NCBI GenBank assembly: GCA_949752745.1
Contig: OX457026.1
Location: 73,844,742-73,908,741, forward strand
Source: Protula sp. h YS-2021
Lineage: Eukaryota > Annelida > Polychaeta > Sabellida > Serpulidae
Direction of reading: 5' to 3'
DNA length: 64,000 nucleotides
Shown here: piece by piece, positions 32,938 to 45,482 of the stretch
How positions within the stretch are numbered: position 1 is the first letter of the stretch
Layout of the letters: each line of letters starts with the position of its first letter
Notes under the pieces: generated by a model
Database searches by the model: none
The model's input: the letters and a program-made list of their open reading frames with translations, nothing else
What the model was told of the DNA's origin: nothing
Made by a program: the position numbers and the translations under genes

Positions 32938-35060
32938 TCGCCATAGCAACAAGAATGCAACCCATAGCAACCAGTTTAACGAGGGAGTAAAGATTCACGA
33001 ACGAAGCCTCAAGAGAAATGACGGTTTACGGGTTGAATGTAAGAAGAATGGGGTGGTTATATTTTTTGCTGATTTGATCGTTACGTGCTTTGGTTGGTCA
33101 CGTGAGTTGTTCACTGACCAATCAGAGCGCAGATTGGTACTTAATCATGCTCTGGATGGTCTCTCACCATGATGAGTTTTACCTTCATTTGAAAGATTTT
33201 GTGAAAACAGCTATCTTGTTATAATTTAATATCAATTATTTATATGAGACATTTACGTAGATATTACGAGGAAGCACAGAAAATTCGAGAGAGAAAAAAA
33301 TAATTAAAACAGATATGCCTCACAATCAGTCGAAAATTAAGACGATTTTGTTGGAACCAGTGTAGATATTGGGCTCGCGTGATTTAGCACTCAGATGTGA
33401 ACAGTGAGTGAACACCTCATGGATGAATTCTTCCCCTTTAGTGATCTCGTAGTGTTTATTTGCCAAAGGTAACCCCCGAGATTAATAAACACTGTTTATA
33501 ATGCTTAGTTCGCTCAAAGACCACAAGCCAATCGTCTTTGAATCGCTAGTGGGGAATATTTAGTCTTAATGAAAAGGAATTGCATTGAGATATTCATGAA
33601 AAAGGGAGCAATATTTTTCAAGTATTCCCTGAGATGGTTTTTTTCTTCACGACATTGTCTCATTGCTCTTTTGTGGCAGAAATGAAAAAAAGTGTTGACT
33701 TGTCTCTGGCAGAATTGATTGAATCTCACAGAATTTAGTGTTGCGAAAATGAATATTCCAAGTTCTTGGCACGGTACACTTAACGAAATACAAGTCGATT
33801 CTTTGTTTCTCGATATGGATATTAATAATTTACACATGTGTATATTAAATATTTATCCATAGCTAAACTGTGTCGAATCACGTTTTCTTTTGTGTAAAGA
33901 AGAGAAATGTAGGAATTTGATTTGGGCGAGTAACAACATTGCGCAAAACGATGTGATTGTTGCAGATATTCTAGTTAAGCACGGCGCTAAGCAGTGCCAC
34001 TATTTGCTGTTTAATTGTTCCACAGGAAAATATAGCATTCCCCATGTTGCATTTTGAATTGCTCATAACGAGAAAATCCACATTCTTTTATAGAAATGTT
34101 TGAAAGTTTTGTTTGCAACCCTATTTTTTTGTGTGTGTGGTTCTGGTGAAAAGTAATCATTCCAAAGATGCAAAATATGACGACTGTTTGATTTTACAGT
34201 GAACTGTTAGCGAGACGGTGACCTTACATTAAATCATTTATTTCTAGTCAGTTTTAATTTTAGCCATAGTTTTTTCTGAAGAAACATAATATGGTGTGAT
34301 GTAGAATATGTTCATTAATAGGCTTTCTGGCTTCAGAAGTTGATATTGTTTGTCCCAAAGTTTTCAGGTGGTCCCGCATGTTAATATTTGTGAGTATCTC
34401 TTTTAGTACGTGCATTTGTAGTGATACGTCTAAAAGCTTTGTTTTGAAACGACCATATGTACATATTCTGTGGCGTTCTGGGCTTCAAACATGTCAGCAA
34501 CGATAGTGGTTCAACAGCTTGATAGAGTTTATGAAATTTGTGTAATGTCACTGAATACGTTTTAATTTTCATTTTCTATGTGATATGTAGGTCGAATAGG
34601 ATCGTAGTGTTATTCTTCTTTAGGTATAGCCATTAGCTTGAGTATGCTTTATTTACATGATGTAACACCAAGTTTACATAAATTTCAAGTTGATATAGTT
34701 GATATTAGGGGAGTGCAGCTTGGAACAGAAAGGCATCTGTTCTAATAATCAAATTTACCATTCGATCGTAGCCAAGGATAAATTATAAAAAAAAAAGAAA
34801 ACGATTCGAATATTAACTGGTTCCAAACTCTTGGAAATATACAACTTGTTTAAATTTTCCTCAAAATATTTCAAGTGGTTTGTTAAAAACATACAGCTGT
34901 ATAAACCGTTTTAGAATACCCTATGTTTTTCGTCTCTGGGAAAAATTTCTTGTTGATTTGAAAGTACTTTGTTGACCCACATACAGAAGTCCTTCTTTGT
35001 TGGTGTTGTTTCAAAGTGAATGTAATCTTTTAGGTGAAATAAATAGAAGTAAATGTCTTT
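32938..35060 (+). other. Probable RAB3 3' UTR
   Basis: After the RAB3 stop the sequence is AT-rich, free of recognisable mobile elements and without a new gene. Candidate poly(A) signals AATAAA occur at 33484-33489 and 35038-35043. The first mobile element downstream begins at about 35105. The extent of the transcript is inferred. Confidence 0.45.
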
Positions 35061-35104
35061 TTACGACTTTAACTGGATCTGTAGTTTTCCATTTCCTTTA
35101 TTTT

Positions 35105-35410
35105 TATGACCCGCCCGACGTTAGTCGGAGGGTCATATAGTTTTTGCCTTGTCCGTCCGTCCGTGCGTAACGCTTTGGGTGCTCAAGTTTGTGTAATGAA
35201 CTTGTGCTAGGAATTTGTACCTATAAATCCCAAAGACATTTGAAATGATTAGATGTACAATGAAGATGTGCAGCTCCCCTTTTGACCGAAATCGACGGAT
35301 GGGTCAGGCCGTGGTGAGTGTCTGAACTTAGGCAATTTTTCAGTGATATTTAATGAACAGCTTGAAGTTTTGTGTAATGAACTTGTGCTTATTTCAATGG
35401 TAATGCTTCA
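35105..35410 (+). mobile_element. HINE-like element, family A relative, truncated
   Basis: Start GACCCGCCCGACGTTAGTCG and then GAGGGTCATATAGT (hairpin CCGAC/GTCGG), followed by TCCGTCCGTCCGTGCGTAACG. Two core marks TTGTGTAATGAACTTGTGCT lie at about 35190 and 35370. The hairpin closely resembles the family A start at 245. No clear CTAG end. Confidence 0.55.
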
Positions 35411-36887
35411 AATGCCTGAGTAGTTGTGTGAAGTGCAATGGCAGTAATCCACGACAGATCGACTCGAGCGGAATAAATTGCAATTCAAGTCGGCTGCAAT
35501 TGCTGCTTGTCTTAAAAATAATCCTTCAAATGTTCGACTACGCCGAATTGGATAGAATAAATTATTAGCTGTAAATTGTTACTTAGAAAGAGATCGTGAA
35601 GTAAACGGTAGAGTAGTAAACATTTTGATTACAGCTCTGATTAGCTGTAAAGTGATTGTGCAATGTTGAACAGCAGAAAGAAATAGCATGATCAAAAATT
35701 TGAGATAAGAAGTTTCTTTATAAAACGAAATCATTTTAGCGATTTCATATAATCCCTAACTGGTTTCATGAAACAGCTGATTACACAGATCTCTTGTAAC
35801 ATATACAGACAAACTGTCAAGTCATGCAGTTTACAGAGTGGCTGAGAATTTCAGGAGTTTGTAAACTGCCTGGTTCAGTCAAAGGCTTTGTAAATTACTT
35901 AAAATTTTCGGCTAGCACGTAAAAGCGAGGAATAAACATTGAGAAAAAGGTATTAAAAACACGGAAAGAAAGTAGTCAAATGCGCGGATGGATGAACCTG
36001 TCAAAATGAGTGATTTGTTGATATACCAGAAAAATTGGTTAGCACAGTTGTGTACATAAATGGGTGTGAATCATTTCACTCTCATTTCAATCGGGAGTTT
36101 TTCACACAACCCGTCGGTTTTCGCATTTCTGCAAGTCGCTCGCGGTATACAAACCACGAATTACCTCGCCACTTGGAGCCTGGATACGCCAAAACCAGCA
36201 ATCAAAAAGGGGCAAGAAAAACTTCAGTTTCTCCAGAGACAACATGCGAAGATGACAAATCATAAATTACGCGCAAAGACTTTGTTAGAAATATCGGACA
36301 TAAATTTCGAGCTGTCACTTTGTAAATACCGAAGCAGTAATTTGAGTTACTTGAGACAGTTCGAGACATTTAAATATTTACAGTTTTGTAGATGGTACAA
36401 CTTGTTTGTAATTTCATCTGTAGATGGACACTGATAGTGGGATTAAAAAGCTGTGTAATTTGTGTTTACCACCGTTGCCTTTTTACCAGTTGCGTGTAAA
36501 CCTGTGATTTCCGCGCTTTTGCTGCATGAGAAGATCCGCTCATTTACGTCTTTTTCTCCGCGCTTTTATGTCCTTTTTATCCGCGCTTTCGGGTTTTTAC
36601 CAAATTTTTAGCCACTTTGTAAACTATCTTATTTTAGGGCTCCATAACTTGACAGTTTGCCCGTAATGGTGTTTACTTTATAGCGTTAACGTGAACAATT
36701 GCGCGTCTTCCAATTTCAAACATTTTATAGTTGGACTGTGAAAATGTGGAGTGCAATTACTTATTATCGTTCGGAAGACAAAATTGGATCTTTGTAATGG
36801 AACGAAAACTAAGCACTTTAAATAGATGCAATAATGTCGTATATCACCGTGGGTTGCATACTGATTAAAATTATGAACTAGAACCTT
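35411..36887. other. Non-coding stretch
   Basis: No gene is recognised. A frame of 124 codons at 36060-36434 has no domain signal or splice context and overlaps another frame. Short inverted words (GTTTGTAAACTG and similar) occur near 35820-35870. Confidence 0.35.
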
Positions 36888-37395
36888 ATTCCGCTAGCGA
36901 AATGTTAAACACTTGACAAAAATTAAAACGCAAAAATACTTCTATCAATGGGTTATTTCTTGAATAATATATTGCAAACAACACAGCTTGAATACGTCTT
37001 ATAACCCGAGTAGTGTTTGGTTTTTGTTGGCTTAAGGTTTTTTTACTGATCAGGCATACACCGTGTTATCTATATAACGTAGTGAGAGCTCGCACAAAGC
37101 TCAGCAAATGTGTTTTGTGATGTACGTTAAATGCACTGCATTTATTTGCAAAAAAAAAAAACCACTCTTTTCACATGGCGTTTTAACAAAGAAAACGAAA
37201 TCGAAGACGAAAATAAAAAGTGACATGCACACGTTCAGATCAAGCTCTTCATAAGTCCCAAGTTTCATGGTCCTAGTGTCAGAGAAGAAGAAAAAACAAA
37301 AATCGGAAAAACTGTCAAGAAGAAAAAAAAGGACGAACGGCTGCTCGCACAAATTCATATAACTCTTGCAAGCCAAAGGCTTTTCAAGTGTTGAT
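36888..37395 (-). mobile_element. Dispersed Helentron-like repeat, copy 2 (inverted)
   Basis: Reverse complement of the repeat at 23240-23770: on the minus strand it starts ACACTTGAAAAGCC-TTT-GGCTTGC and ends ATTTCGCTAGCGGAATAAGG then TTCTAGTT. Both termini and most of the interior are conserved, including the ATGAAACTTGGGACTTATGA word. Confidence 0.65.
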
Positions 37396-37529
37396 TAAGT
37401 TACAAACTGGGTATCATAGTCATGAGAAAATAATCTAAGAGAATTTACTAAAAGAACAAGATTGTCTATGGACAGTGCCCCAGCTCACGAATGCTGATGT
37501 CAAGACTTAGACATATAAGTAACCCATAT

Positions 37530-37880
37530 TTAAAAATAATAATAGTGAGTTTTATATACCGATTTTCCGGACAACCTGCTCAAACCGGTTTACAGTGAGC
37601 GCATACATTTGTATAATTACTTTTTTTAAACTAAGGATTATTACAATTTCGACGTGCCCATATAGTGTCTCTGAAATCCCTATCTATTGGCACATACGCC
37701 CAACAATAATGCAACTCTTAACTTGGTATTAGAGGACTATATGGGCCCACCGACATTCCTTTAGGGTTTGCAAATTGTCATGATTCCTGACCACGAGTGG
37801 GATTCCAACCCGAGCTACAGAACCACAACTGCATGGCCGGCAAGATTTTTTAACCACTCGGGCACCGAGCCCCCATGACA
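37530..37880 (-). mobile_element. tRNA(Ser/Leu)-derived SINE
   Basis: On the minus strand the 5' end has an A-box-like TGCCCGAGTGGTTAA and a B-box-like GGTTGGAATCC (one change from GGTTCGAATCC), spaced as in a class II tRNA such as tRNA-Ser or tRNA-Leu. A tRNA-unrelated body follows, and the tail is ACTGTAAACCGGTTTGAGCA, then ATCGGTATATAAAACTCACT and an ATT-rich end. Tail copies at 10905-10980 and 53197-53260 show that it is a family. The tRNA part lacks a proper anticodon arm and is not a tRNA gene. Confidence 0.65.
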
Positions 37881-37884
37881 GAAA

Positions 37885-39890
37885 GGGTGGCGTCAGTCAA
37901 GATTTTAATGCAAAAATGGTTTATCTCCAAAAAAGTAATAGCCACGTATTTCGGCCAATTTAAAAAAAAGTAGTAATAGCAAGGCTTTCTCTGATGCCAT
38001 ATAGGATTTTACTGAAAAACTGTTGTTTTTCAGCCAATTTCTTTCAAATCACAAAAAGCTTAAAAAAGTAATAGCCAGGTGGACATATATACCACTACCT
38101 TCCATCAAAATGTTAGGAGTAGCACCATAGAAATTATAGCCAGACAGGTACTAACTTCCCCTTCCATAATTCAAAATTTTAAGAAAGTAACATATTACCA
38201 GTGGCAGAAAAGATTTTAGTAGTGCTCAAAAACAACAATAACCAGGCATGTACCAATGACCACTATCTCCATTTCTGTGGTGTAAGTTTAGATGTTACTG
38301 ATTTTTATTTCGTTTTTTCGCCAGTATTTCCGTCAGTTTTTAGCCAGTTACCAAAAAAGTAATGGATAGGTACGCAATAATTCCTGCTCCCTTTTCGTAA
38401 AGTTCCAAGACAGTGAGGCTATTTTTCTGGAGCTGGTTAAGATTTTACAAAAAGTTTTATGGCCAATATTTCGACCCGTTTTTGGCCAATAGCATGTTTC
38501 CATTGAAACCATAGGAGGATATACGTTTTAACTGCGTTTTGAGCAATATTCCCGTCAATCTTTGGCGAATTATCAAAAAAGGTAATAGTCAGTTAGGTAG
38601 TGATGTGTGCCACTATTGCATAAAAATAAAAGGGAATGAACATTTTTAACATTTTTTGAAAGAATTTGCTTTTTCGCCAATATTTCGATCAATTTTGGCG
38701 AATTACAAAGAAAAGAGAGGCATAGAAATAATAGCAAAGCAGGTCTGAATTCCTGCTTCCCTAATTCAAAATTTTAAGAAGGCAAAAGTATATAACTGGC
38801 GTTAGTTAAGATTTTGATAAGAAATTGGTTTTTCGCAAACATTTTCGCCTATCTTTCCAAATAACCAACACAGTAATGGCCAGGTAAGAACTAATGATGG
38901 CTATATTTATCTAAAAATGGAAGACAGCAATAGCCAGTTAGGTAGTAGTGTCTGCTAATGGTACTTAAAATTACAATGCAATGAGGCAATTTTCCTGGAG
39001 TTCGTTAAGATTTTACCGATTTTTTTTTTTTTTTTCGCCAAGATTTTTTGCTAAATCACCAAAAAATAAAGCGGTCAGGTAGATAGTAATGTTTGCTACC
39101 TTTATTTGACATTTCAAGACAGCAATACTATTTTCCTGGAGATTTTTACTGAATTTATTTTATTTTTCGCCAAATTTCCGCCACTTTTTGGCCAGTCACT
39201 AAAAATCTAATAGCCAGGTAGGTAGTAATGCCTGCTACCTTCACCTAAAATTTCAAGACAGTGTGATTGTTTTCCTAGAGTTAGTTAAGATTAAACAAGA
39301 AAACAATTAGGTTTTTCGCCAACATCTCCGTCAATTTTTGGCGAATCGCAAAAACAAGTAACGGATAGGTGGAAACCTATGCACTCTGCCTTCCATCAAA
39401 AATGTTGAAAGCTTGTATAAAAACCTTAGGAGATACGTTTTACAAGAAATTGGTTTTTGGCCATTATTTCGTTATTGGCGAATTGCCAAAAAGACTAATA
39501 GCCACTTAGATAGTAATGTGTGCTACTATTACTTAAAATTGCAAGGCACTGCAGGCCAATCACCAAAAATGTAATAGCCAGATAATGTAACACTTGCTAC
39601 CTTTACTTAAAATTTCAAGACAGTAATACTATTTTCCTGGAGTCATTTAAGATTTTTCGTCAAAATTTTCGCCAATTTTTTTGCAATCAAGAAAAAAGGT
39701 AATAGCCAGGTGGCTACTTATGCGCCCCACCTTCTACCAAAGTTTTAGAACGTTTCTACGAAATTTGTTTTTTTTTGCAAATATTTCCGCAAATTGTGTG
39801 CGAATCGCCGATAAAAGTAATAGCCAGGTAGGTACTTATGTCCGCTACCATCAAGCAAAATCTTAAGACATTCAGGCTAAAAGCCTAGAA
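37885..39890 (+). repeat. Degenerate satellite, about 14 units
   Basis: The box (A)GTAATAGCCAGGTAGGTA recurs about 14 times (for example 37932, 38063, 38578, 38930, 39208, 39570, 39695, 39817), mostly 120-170 bp apart. Each unit also carries CTGCTACCTT, AAATTTCAAGACAGT, TTTTCCTGGAGTTAGTTAAG and a TTTTTCGCCAATATTTCCGT / CAATTTTTGGCGAAT block that is partly self-complementary. Units are well diverged. No coding frame. Confidence 0.75.
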
Positions 39891-39899
39891 GGAGATAAG

Positions 39900-41311
39900 A
39901 TTTTTCAACTTGAAAGCGTACATACGCACATACTTTCAACGATGCTATAACCCCTGCTTATGTAAGAAGCTGGAGCTAAGAAGGAAATTATCATTTTAAT
40001 ATGCAGTCGTCTGAAAAATAAAATAACCATAGCCCAAAATTTGAAAAAAATAGCATTATTAACCAAGTTTACGTCTTCACTATAATTAAAAAAAAGAATT
40101 CTATTAAAAGAAATAATGACTCATTGAATTATCCACTTTAACAAATTTATATCATTTCAATAGAAATAGTTGTGTTTTTTTTTTTTTTTCAACCGAAAAA
40201 AAAACGCTTGTCTGTTTTGTCTGGTCTGTTTTTACCCTGATTTTTTATGGTCTCTTTTTGTAGTTCTTAATTTTTTTTGTTCTACTTCACACGTCACATC
40301 TGGTTTACATTAACAAACAGAATACAAAGAAATACGTTGAAATTTAAAATTTTTATTCTTTTCTTCACGTAAGTGTTTTACTAGTGTTGATATTACGACC
40401 AAAATAAAAATGCAAACACGCATGGAAACCCACAAGACCATGAATTGCGCAGAAATGTTTCTGACATCACACCAAAGAAAGTCATTCGTTAAGAAAGAAT
40501 TTACTTGGTTGTAAAAAAAAATAGGCTTGTATTACATATTACATAAAAAAAAAAACATTACGATGTTTTTTTTTTTTTTTTTTCATTTTAAGAGATGTCT
40601 ATTTTAAGGGGAACAACTAAATGTAGCACTCAATTTGAGTGTTGTCAAATGCTGTTAACCGCTATGCACTTAATACGTAAACCACATGTATCGCAATAAG
40701 CAGCCAAACGTACCGCATAATTGTTGAATTTTGGAGTACAGCGCGAACCTTTCTCTACTCCCTCCCCCCCCCCCACCTCGAAACCAAAAATATATTTTGT
40801 CAGGGATTGGAAAATGCCATGCAATCGCCAGGTTGTATCGCTGACCAATATTTTTCTCAGATTTTACTAATTTCGGTACTTAAAACCTCGAAAAATAATC
40901 CCAACAGTTCAAGAAATCACGACCTAGCAGAGGGGCAAATGGACAAGTAAAGTTCCAATGAGGCAGCCTTGCATCTTGCCCAAGAGCTTTTAATTTCTTT
41001 CAGATATCACAAAAGTACACGTCTGAGTTTTTGTTTGTTTGTGTGTTTGTTTTGGTGGTGGGAGCAGGATGCGGTCGGGCAGGGGTTGGGGGGGGGGGAG
41101 GTATATAATGAGATGGTTCAAGACCAATTGCATTTGAAGCATTAGAATCTCTGCGAGATCTAATATAAATACCATCACACGAAGCATATAGACCACATCA
41201 AATCTGTCAAATCAGTGCATGATATAAACACCAATTAAAAAGTGCTCTGAGAATTGTGAAGTCTTACAATTTTGGAGTTTTAAACTCAATTTTTAAAGCT
41301 TGATATTAGTT
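39900..41311. other. Non-coding stretch, nothing recognised
   Basis: AT-rich with long A and T homopolymers (40169-40190, 40567-40583), a C-run at 40762-40775 and a G-run at 41085-41098. No gene. Confidence 0.4.
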
Positions 41312-42545
41312 ATGGCAAATCGGTCCCATGTCAACTCGGCCCCCTGCCATCTCGGCACTTTGTGGCCACTTCGGTACCCATTTTTCGGGACATCTGGGCA
41401 CCCGGGGAAAGACACTTCAGCGCCCACTTACCATCCCGGCAGCCAACTTCCAAAGTCGCTAGAGTTTTCTTTACAAGTGCAATGTTTTTTTATAATCATA
41501 TGGGTACAAATTACAATCAGAAGCCGACGAAAGAGCCCTTTCGTGATTTCTTTACAAATGCAATAGTTTTCTTTGAAATACATAACTAACTGCAAAAACG
41601 GAAACGGATCCAGTCTAACTGGTGTCTTATAACAGAATTGCAATTATCAAAAATCTGTTCTAGAAATACTGCAATCAAAAGGCAAGAGTAGAAAAGTGTT
41701 ATCTATGTCATTGCAATTGGCTTAATGTTGTGTCACACTCATTTAAGGCAATCGATTTCATCCACTGAACCAGGACTGATTTGCCTTACTGCAATTATTC
41801 TGAGGACAATGTGCCAGATTTAGTTGCGACTTTTTTTCCTCATTCGTTCATTTTCCTCTTTTGGCTCTGAACTGATGCAAAAAGCCCCGCGTCTCTGTGA
41901 TATTACAGATTCACGCAGCCATATATGCCCATCGCACAAAGAGGGAATTAAAGTAAATAATCTACCGGTATCTGAGAATAAACCGAAATTGCGGGCACAG
42001 AAATATTCAATAGTATACGTTGTAAGTAAGTGGGTAACGGTCACTGAATTTTTAATTACACTGTATGTATATTCAGACTTTACAATTTTACACACCCTAA
42101 TTGTGCGTGAACGATCAAGTTACATGTACAAGGATCGAGAATGTGCCTCAGTTCACACAAATTAGAAAAACAGTTCAGACAAGAAAGAAAGTGATGAAGA
42201 ATTTCTGCACGAAACGACTGACTTTTATGTCGTTATTTATATGAATAATATCCCTGTCTGAACTCGTGACAGCAGCACCGTCAGATTATAACATGAAAAA
42301 AAGAATAGCTGACTTGTCCCATTTTTCAGGTTTAGTTAAAAAAGGACAAAATTGTACAGTAGAAAAGGAAAACACAAGGTAGGATTTACATAATTACATC
42401 TGGGTGCCGATTTGTCTTTCGGGCGAGTGCCGACTTAGCACGAATGGGTGCCGAAGTGTCTTTCGGTCCGGTGCCGATTTAGCACGAATGGGTGCCGAAG
42501 TGTCTTTCGCAATGTGTCGAATGGGAAGTGCCGAGTTGTCCCAAG
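41312..42545. mobile_element. Foldback-type element with modular GGCACC termini
   Basis: The left end (41318-41440) has repeated words AAATCGGTCCC, CAACTCGGCCCC, CATCTCGGCAC, ACTTCGGTACCC and GAAAGACACTTCAGCGCCCA. The right end (42408-42545), read in reverse, has GGACAACTCGGCAC, GAAAGACACTTCGGCACCCA twice, and CTAAATCGGCACC. The arms are thus inverted arrays of a short YCGGCACC unit. The interior (about 0.95 kb) is AT-rich without a recognisable transposase. No target duplication could be read with certainty. Confidence 0.6.
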
Positions 42546-43284
42546 ATCGTCTGCATATACCCATTGCTAATTTTACGACTTCGTTTGTTTTTTTTTTCAT
42601 CCAAACAGTTTAGTCTAAAGAAATTGTTGTCAAATTAATCGAGCCGCCTATCTTAACAGTTCACTGAGAATTTTTAGGACTTTGTAAAGTCACTGATTTG
42701 ACAGATTCACTGAAATATAACATTATACATGCATAAATATGTTGTTAACAAAATGAACAACGAAAAGCATAGTACGAATTTAGATTTCAAATAAGTATAT
42801 AACATCACAGGCATCACTTGATAAACTGACGTTCCGTCATATCACAGCCGAAGACAGCGAACAGAATCGCGTGTTGTTTATTGTTTAACTAAAAAGTACA
42901 TGCTACACATAAAATATTCTGCAAATAAAACGCAGTTTATAAATCGCAATGAAATGAGTATTACCAGTTTGCAACAGGACAACATATCAGTTAAAACTTT
43001 AAAACACAACTTATCAATATCTACGGTACATATAAATACACAAAATATTGCTTTTATTAATCATTAAATGCTACTTCCTTCACTGTACCAACCAGGTCAT
43101 AAGACCATCATCACTACAGCGGCAATGATGAGAAACTTGAAAATAAGGTCTTTATGAGCATCGTGTACTGTATATGGAACATACGAACTAGTGACATTCG
43201 AACAATACTCTCAATGGTCCTGCCACAAAAATAGATATACGATAACAAAATGGAAGCCATATAGTGTCACAAGTATACATGAGC
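42546..43284. other. Non-coding stretch
   Basis: No gene. Contains an ACTTTGTAAAGTCACTGATT word (about 42680) that recurs at 57000-57080. Confidence 0.4.
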
Positions 43285-43563
43285 TATATATGTTACAGTC
43301 AATGTTGGAAACCCGCCATTTCACGAAATGGCAAACCGTGTTGGGTAAATTCGCGTAATGCCTAAAATCTTTTGCCATTTCACAATTCAACATTCACAAT
43401 TTGTGAAATAAAATGTAAGATTTTTAGGTAATTTCGTGAAATTACCTAACTTTTAGGTTATTTCGTGAAATGGCAAAAGATTTTAGGCATTACGCGAATT
43501 TACCCAACACGGTTTGCCATTTCGTGAAATGGCGGGTTTCCAACATTGACTGTAACATATATA
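43285..43563. mobile_element. Palindromic MITE, 279 bp
   Basis: The arms are nearly perfect inverted repeats of about 100 bp: TATATATGTTACAGTCAATG on the left faces CATTGACTGTAACATATATA on the right, continuing through TTGGAAACCCGCCATTTC and the GGTTTGCCATTTCGTGAAAT region. Words of the type ATTTCGTGAAAT, themselves palindromic, occur about five times. No coding capacity. The ends fit TA target insertion, as in Tc1/mariner or similar MITEs, but TA repeats make the exact junction uncertain. Confidence 0.75.
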
Positions 43564-44053
43564 CTCACATCCCGCTCACTCTACACGCAGTGTACAATGA
43601 AAATAAAGTTTACAAACTATAGGTTTTCGAAACTAATCAATTGTCTAAAGAAACAGAAACCTCGACGAAAAAGTTTTATAATAATATTGGTCAATTCAAA
43701 CCGCATACACTTCGAACACTTTTGAAAAAAGTAATAAAAAAAAAATTTGAGAAGCATTTTTTTTTTCACTTTTTTTTTTAAACTTTTTATGTTCATGATA
43801 TTTCTTGTTGATTTGCAAAGGTTTAACCCTTTCATCTAAAAAAAAAAACTTAACAAATAATTGTTTGCAAATTTAAAATGTTCGCAAAATGTTTTATGAG
43901 ATTTATTTCCACTGGAATATTTGCTGATCATTCCCTGGAACATTTGCTGATCAATCGCTGAAAAATTTGTTGATGTGCTCAGTCCTATATATCATTCATT
44001 TACACAGCAAATTCTGTTGGAATATCAGTTGGATCATTATCTGTAAATCAACA

Positions 44054-44889
44054 AAAACTAGAGCTTCAGTGAGGCAGAATACCCCGTGTAACACAATGTC
44101 ACTGGATATTAGTAAATTCATTGAAATTGAAAACCCTACATTGCCTAACAATTTTTGGTAGATTTAAAAAATAAGATGACGCTGCACACCTGCAATGTAC
44201 GTATTAAACGCATGCAAAACGAAAACGCATAAGCATGAACAGTTCTAAAGTTACGGCCTGGACAAAAAGTCGCATCTTTGTACATTCGAACTAAATTTTC
44301 ACCTACTTCATTTTGACAGTTTTTCATCAAATCGAACGAAACTACAACGTTGCATACTTTCAATATACGTATTAACGGCATGCAAAACGAAAAAGGATTA
44401 GCATGAACCGTTTTGGAGTTACGGCTTGGACAAAATGTCACATCTTTGCAAATTCGAACTAACTTATTATCTATTTTCAAAATACTGTCATTTTGACAAT
44501 TTTTCATCAAATCGAACGAAACTACGACTTTGCACACCAATATACGTATTAACCGCACGCAAAACCAAAAAGCATTAGCATGAACAGTTTTGGAGTTACG
44601 GCCTAGACAAAATGTCACATCTTTGCAAATTCGAACTAAATTATTATCTATTTTCAAAATACTGTCATTTTGACAATTTTTCATCAAATCGAACGAGACC
44701 ACAACGCTGCACGACTTCAATATACGTATTAACCGCAAGCAAAACGAAAAAGCATTAGCATGAATATTTTGGGGGTTAGGGCCTTCACAAAATGTCACAT
44801 CATTGTACATTCGAACTAAATTTTTATTGATTTCCAAAATACTGTTAGACGGACAGACAAGCTGAAAAGTATATCCCTCCGTTACACGG
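44054..44889 (-). mobile_element. HINE/pearl-like element, family E, four core repeats (inverted)
   Basis: Read on the minus strand it starts TATCCCCCGTGTAACGGAGG then GATATAC, with GTCTGTCCGTC next. It runs through four cores of about 170 bp, each with TAGTTCGAAT(T/G)TRCAAAGATG or close variants, and CGTTTTGCxTGCGGTTAATA, and ends GTTACACGGGGTATTCTGCC then GAAGCTCTAGTTTTT. The start and end mirror those at 26405-28060 and 45906-46285. A 230-codon open frame on this strand is simply the core repeats in register. Confidence 0.75.
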
Positions 44890-45084
44890 GGGATAATAAA
44901 ATGTTCGCAAGACCATCACCTCGAATAATTGAGGTTAGTTTAGAAATAAGGCTTACATATTTATATTTATTCTGTTTTAATTTCAAGCAATGTTTAAACA
45001 TATAACCCATGTAATCATAGACATAGCTGCCATAGTTCTCATGTATTTCTCAATAGATTATTACTATTATTTTTTTTTTTAATA

Positions 45085-45120
<36 letters not shown>

Positions 45121-45474
45121 TGCTAGTCTTTTATGTGGCACGTATTATAGGAATGCAAGCAGATCGCACACATCAGTATTACCTTGCCCGTCCGTATGCA
45201 CTTGTGTACGAGAACGCAGACTCGACATACTCCCTCTCACCTCCGGGCTCGGCTGCTTGCTTTGACCGCTTGAGGGCCGACTCCCTCCACTTCTGCCAAA
45301 TGGTGATTCGAGTCTTAGTTATTATTGTTAATATTGTTTTGTGAAAGAGTTAAATATACAAGCTTTGTAAATGAAATTATTTTTATTAGTGACATCAAAT
45401 CTAGTAAATTTGTATTGGTAGGCTAAACATGAACATGTATAGAACATAGTTTTCACTTTTGTTCTGAACGACTA
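44890..45474. other. Non-coding stretch with an ATT microsatellite
   Basis: An (ATT)n microsatellite at about 45088-45120. No gene is recognised in the rest. Confidence 0.5.
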
Positions 45475-45482
45475 CAATGAAG

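Noticed and set aside
36060..36434. 124-codon open frame downstream of RAB3
   Set aside because: No recognisable domain or splice sites, and it overlaps another frame of similar quality.
37793..37878. Possible tRNA-Ser/Leu gene on the minus strand
   Set aside because: The A and B boxes are recognisable but the anticodon arm and acceptor stem do not fold properly and a SINE body follows, so it is a SINE head.
44145..44837. 230-codon minus-strand open frame with internal repeats
   Set aside because: It is four in-register core repeats of a HINE (44054-44889). The repeated DNA, hairpin start and CTAG end explain it fully, and there is no gene context.
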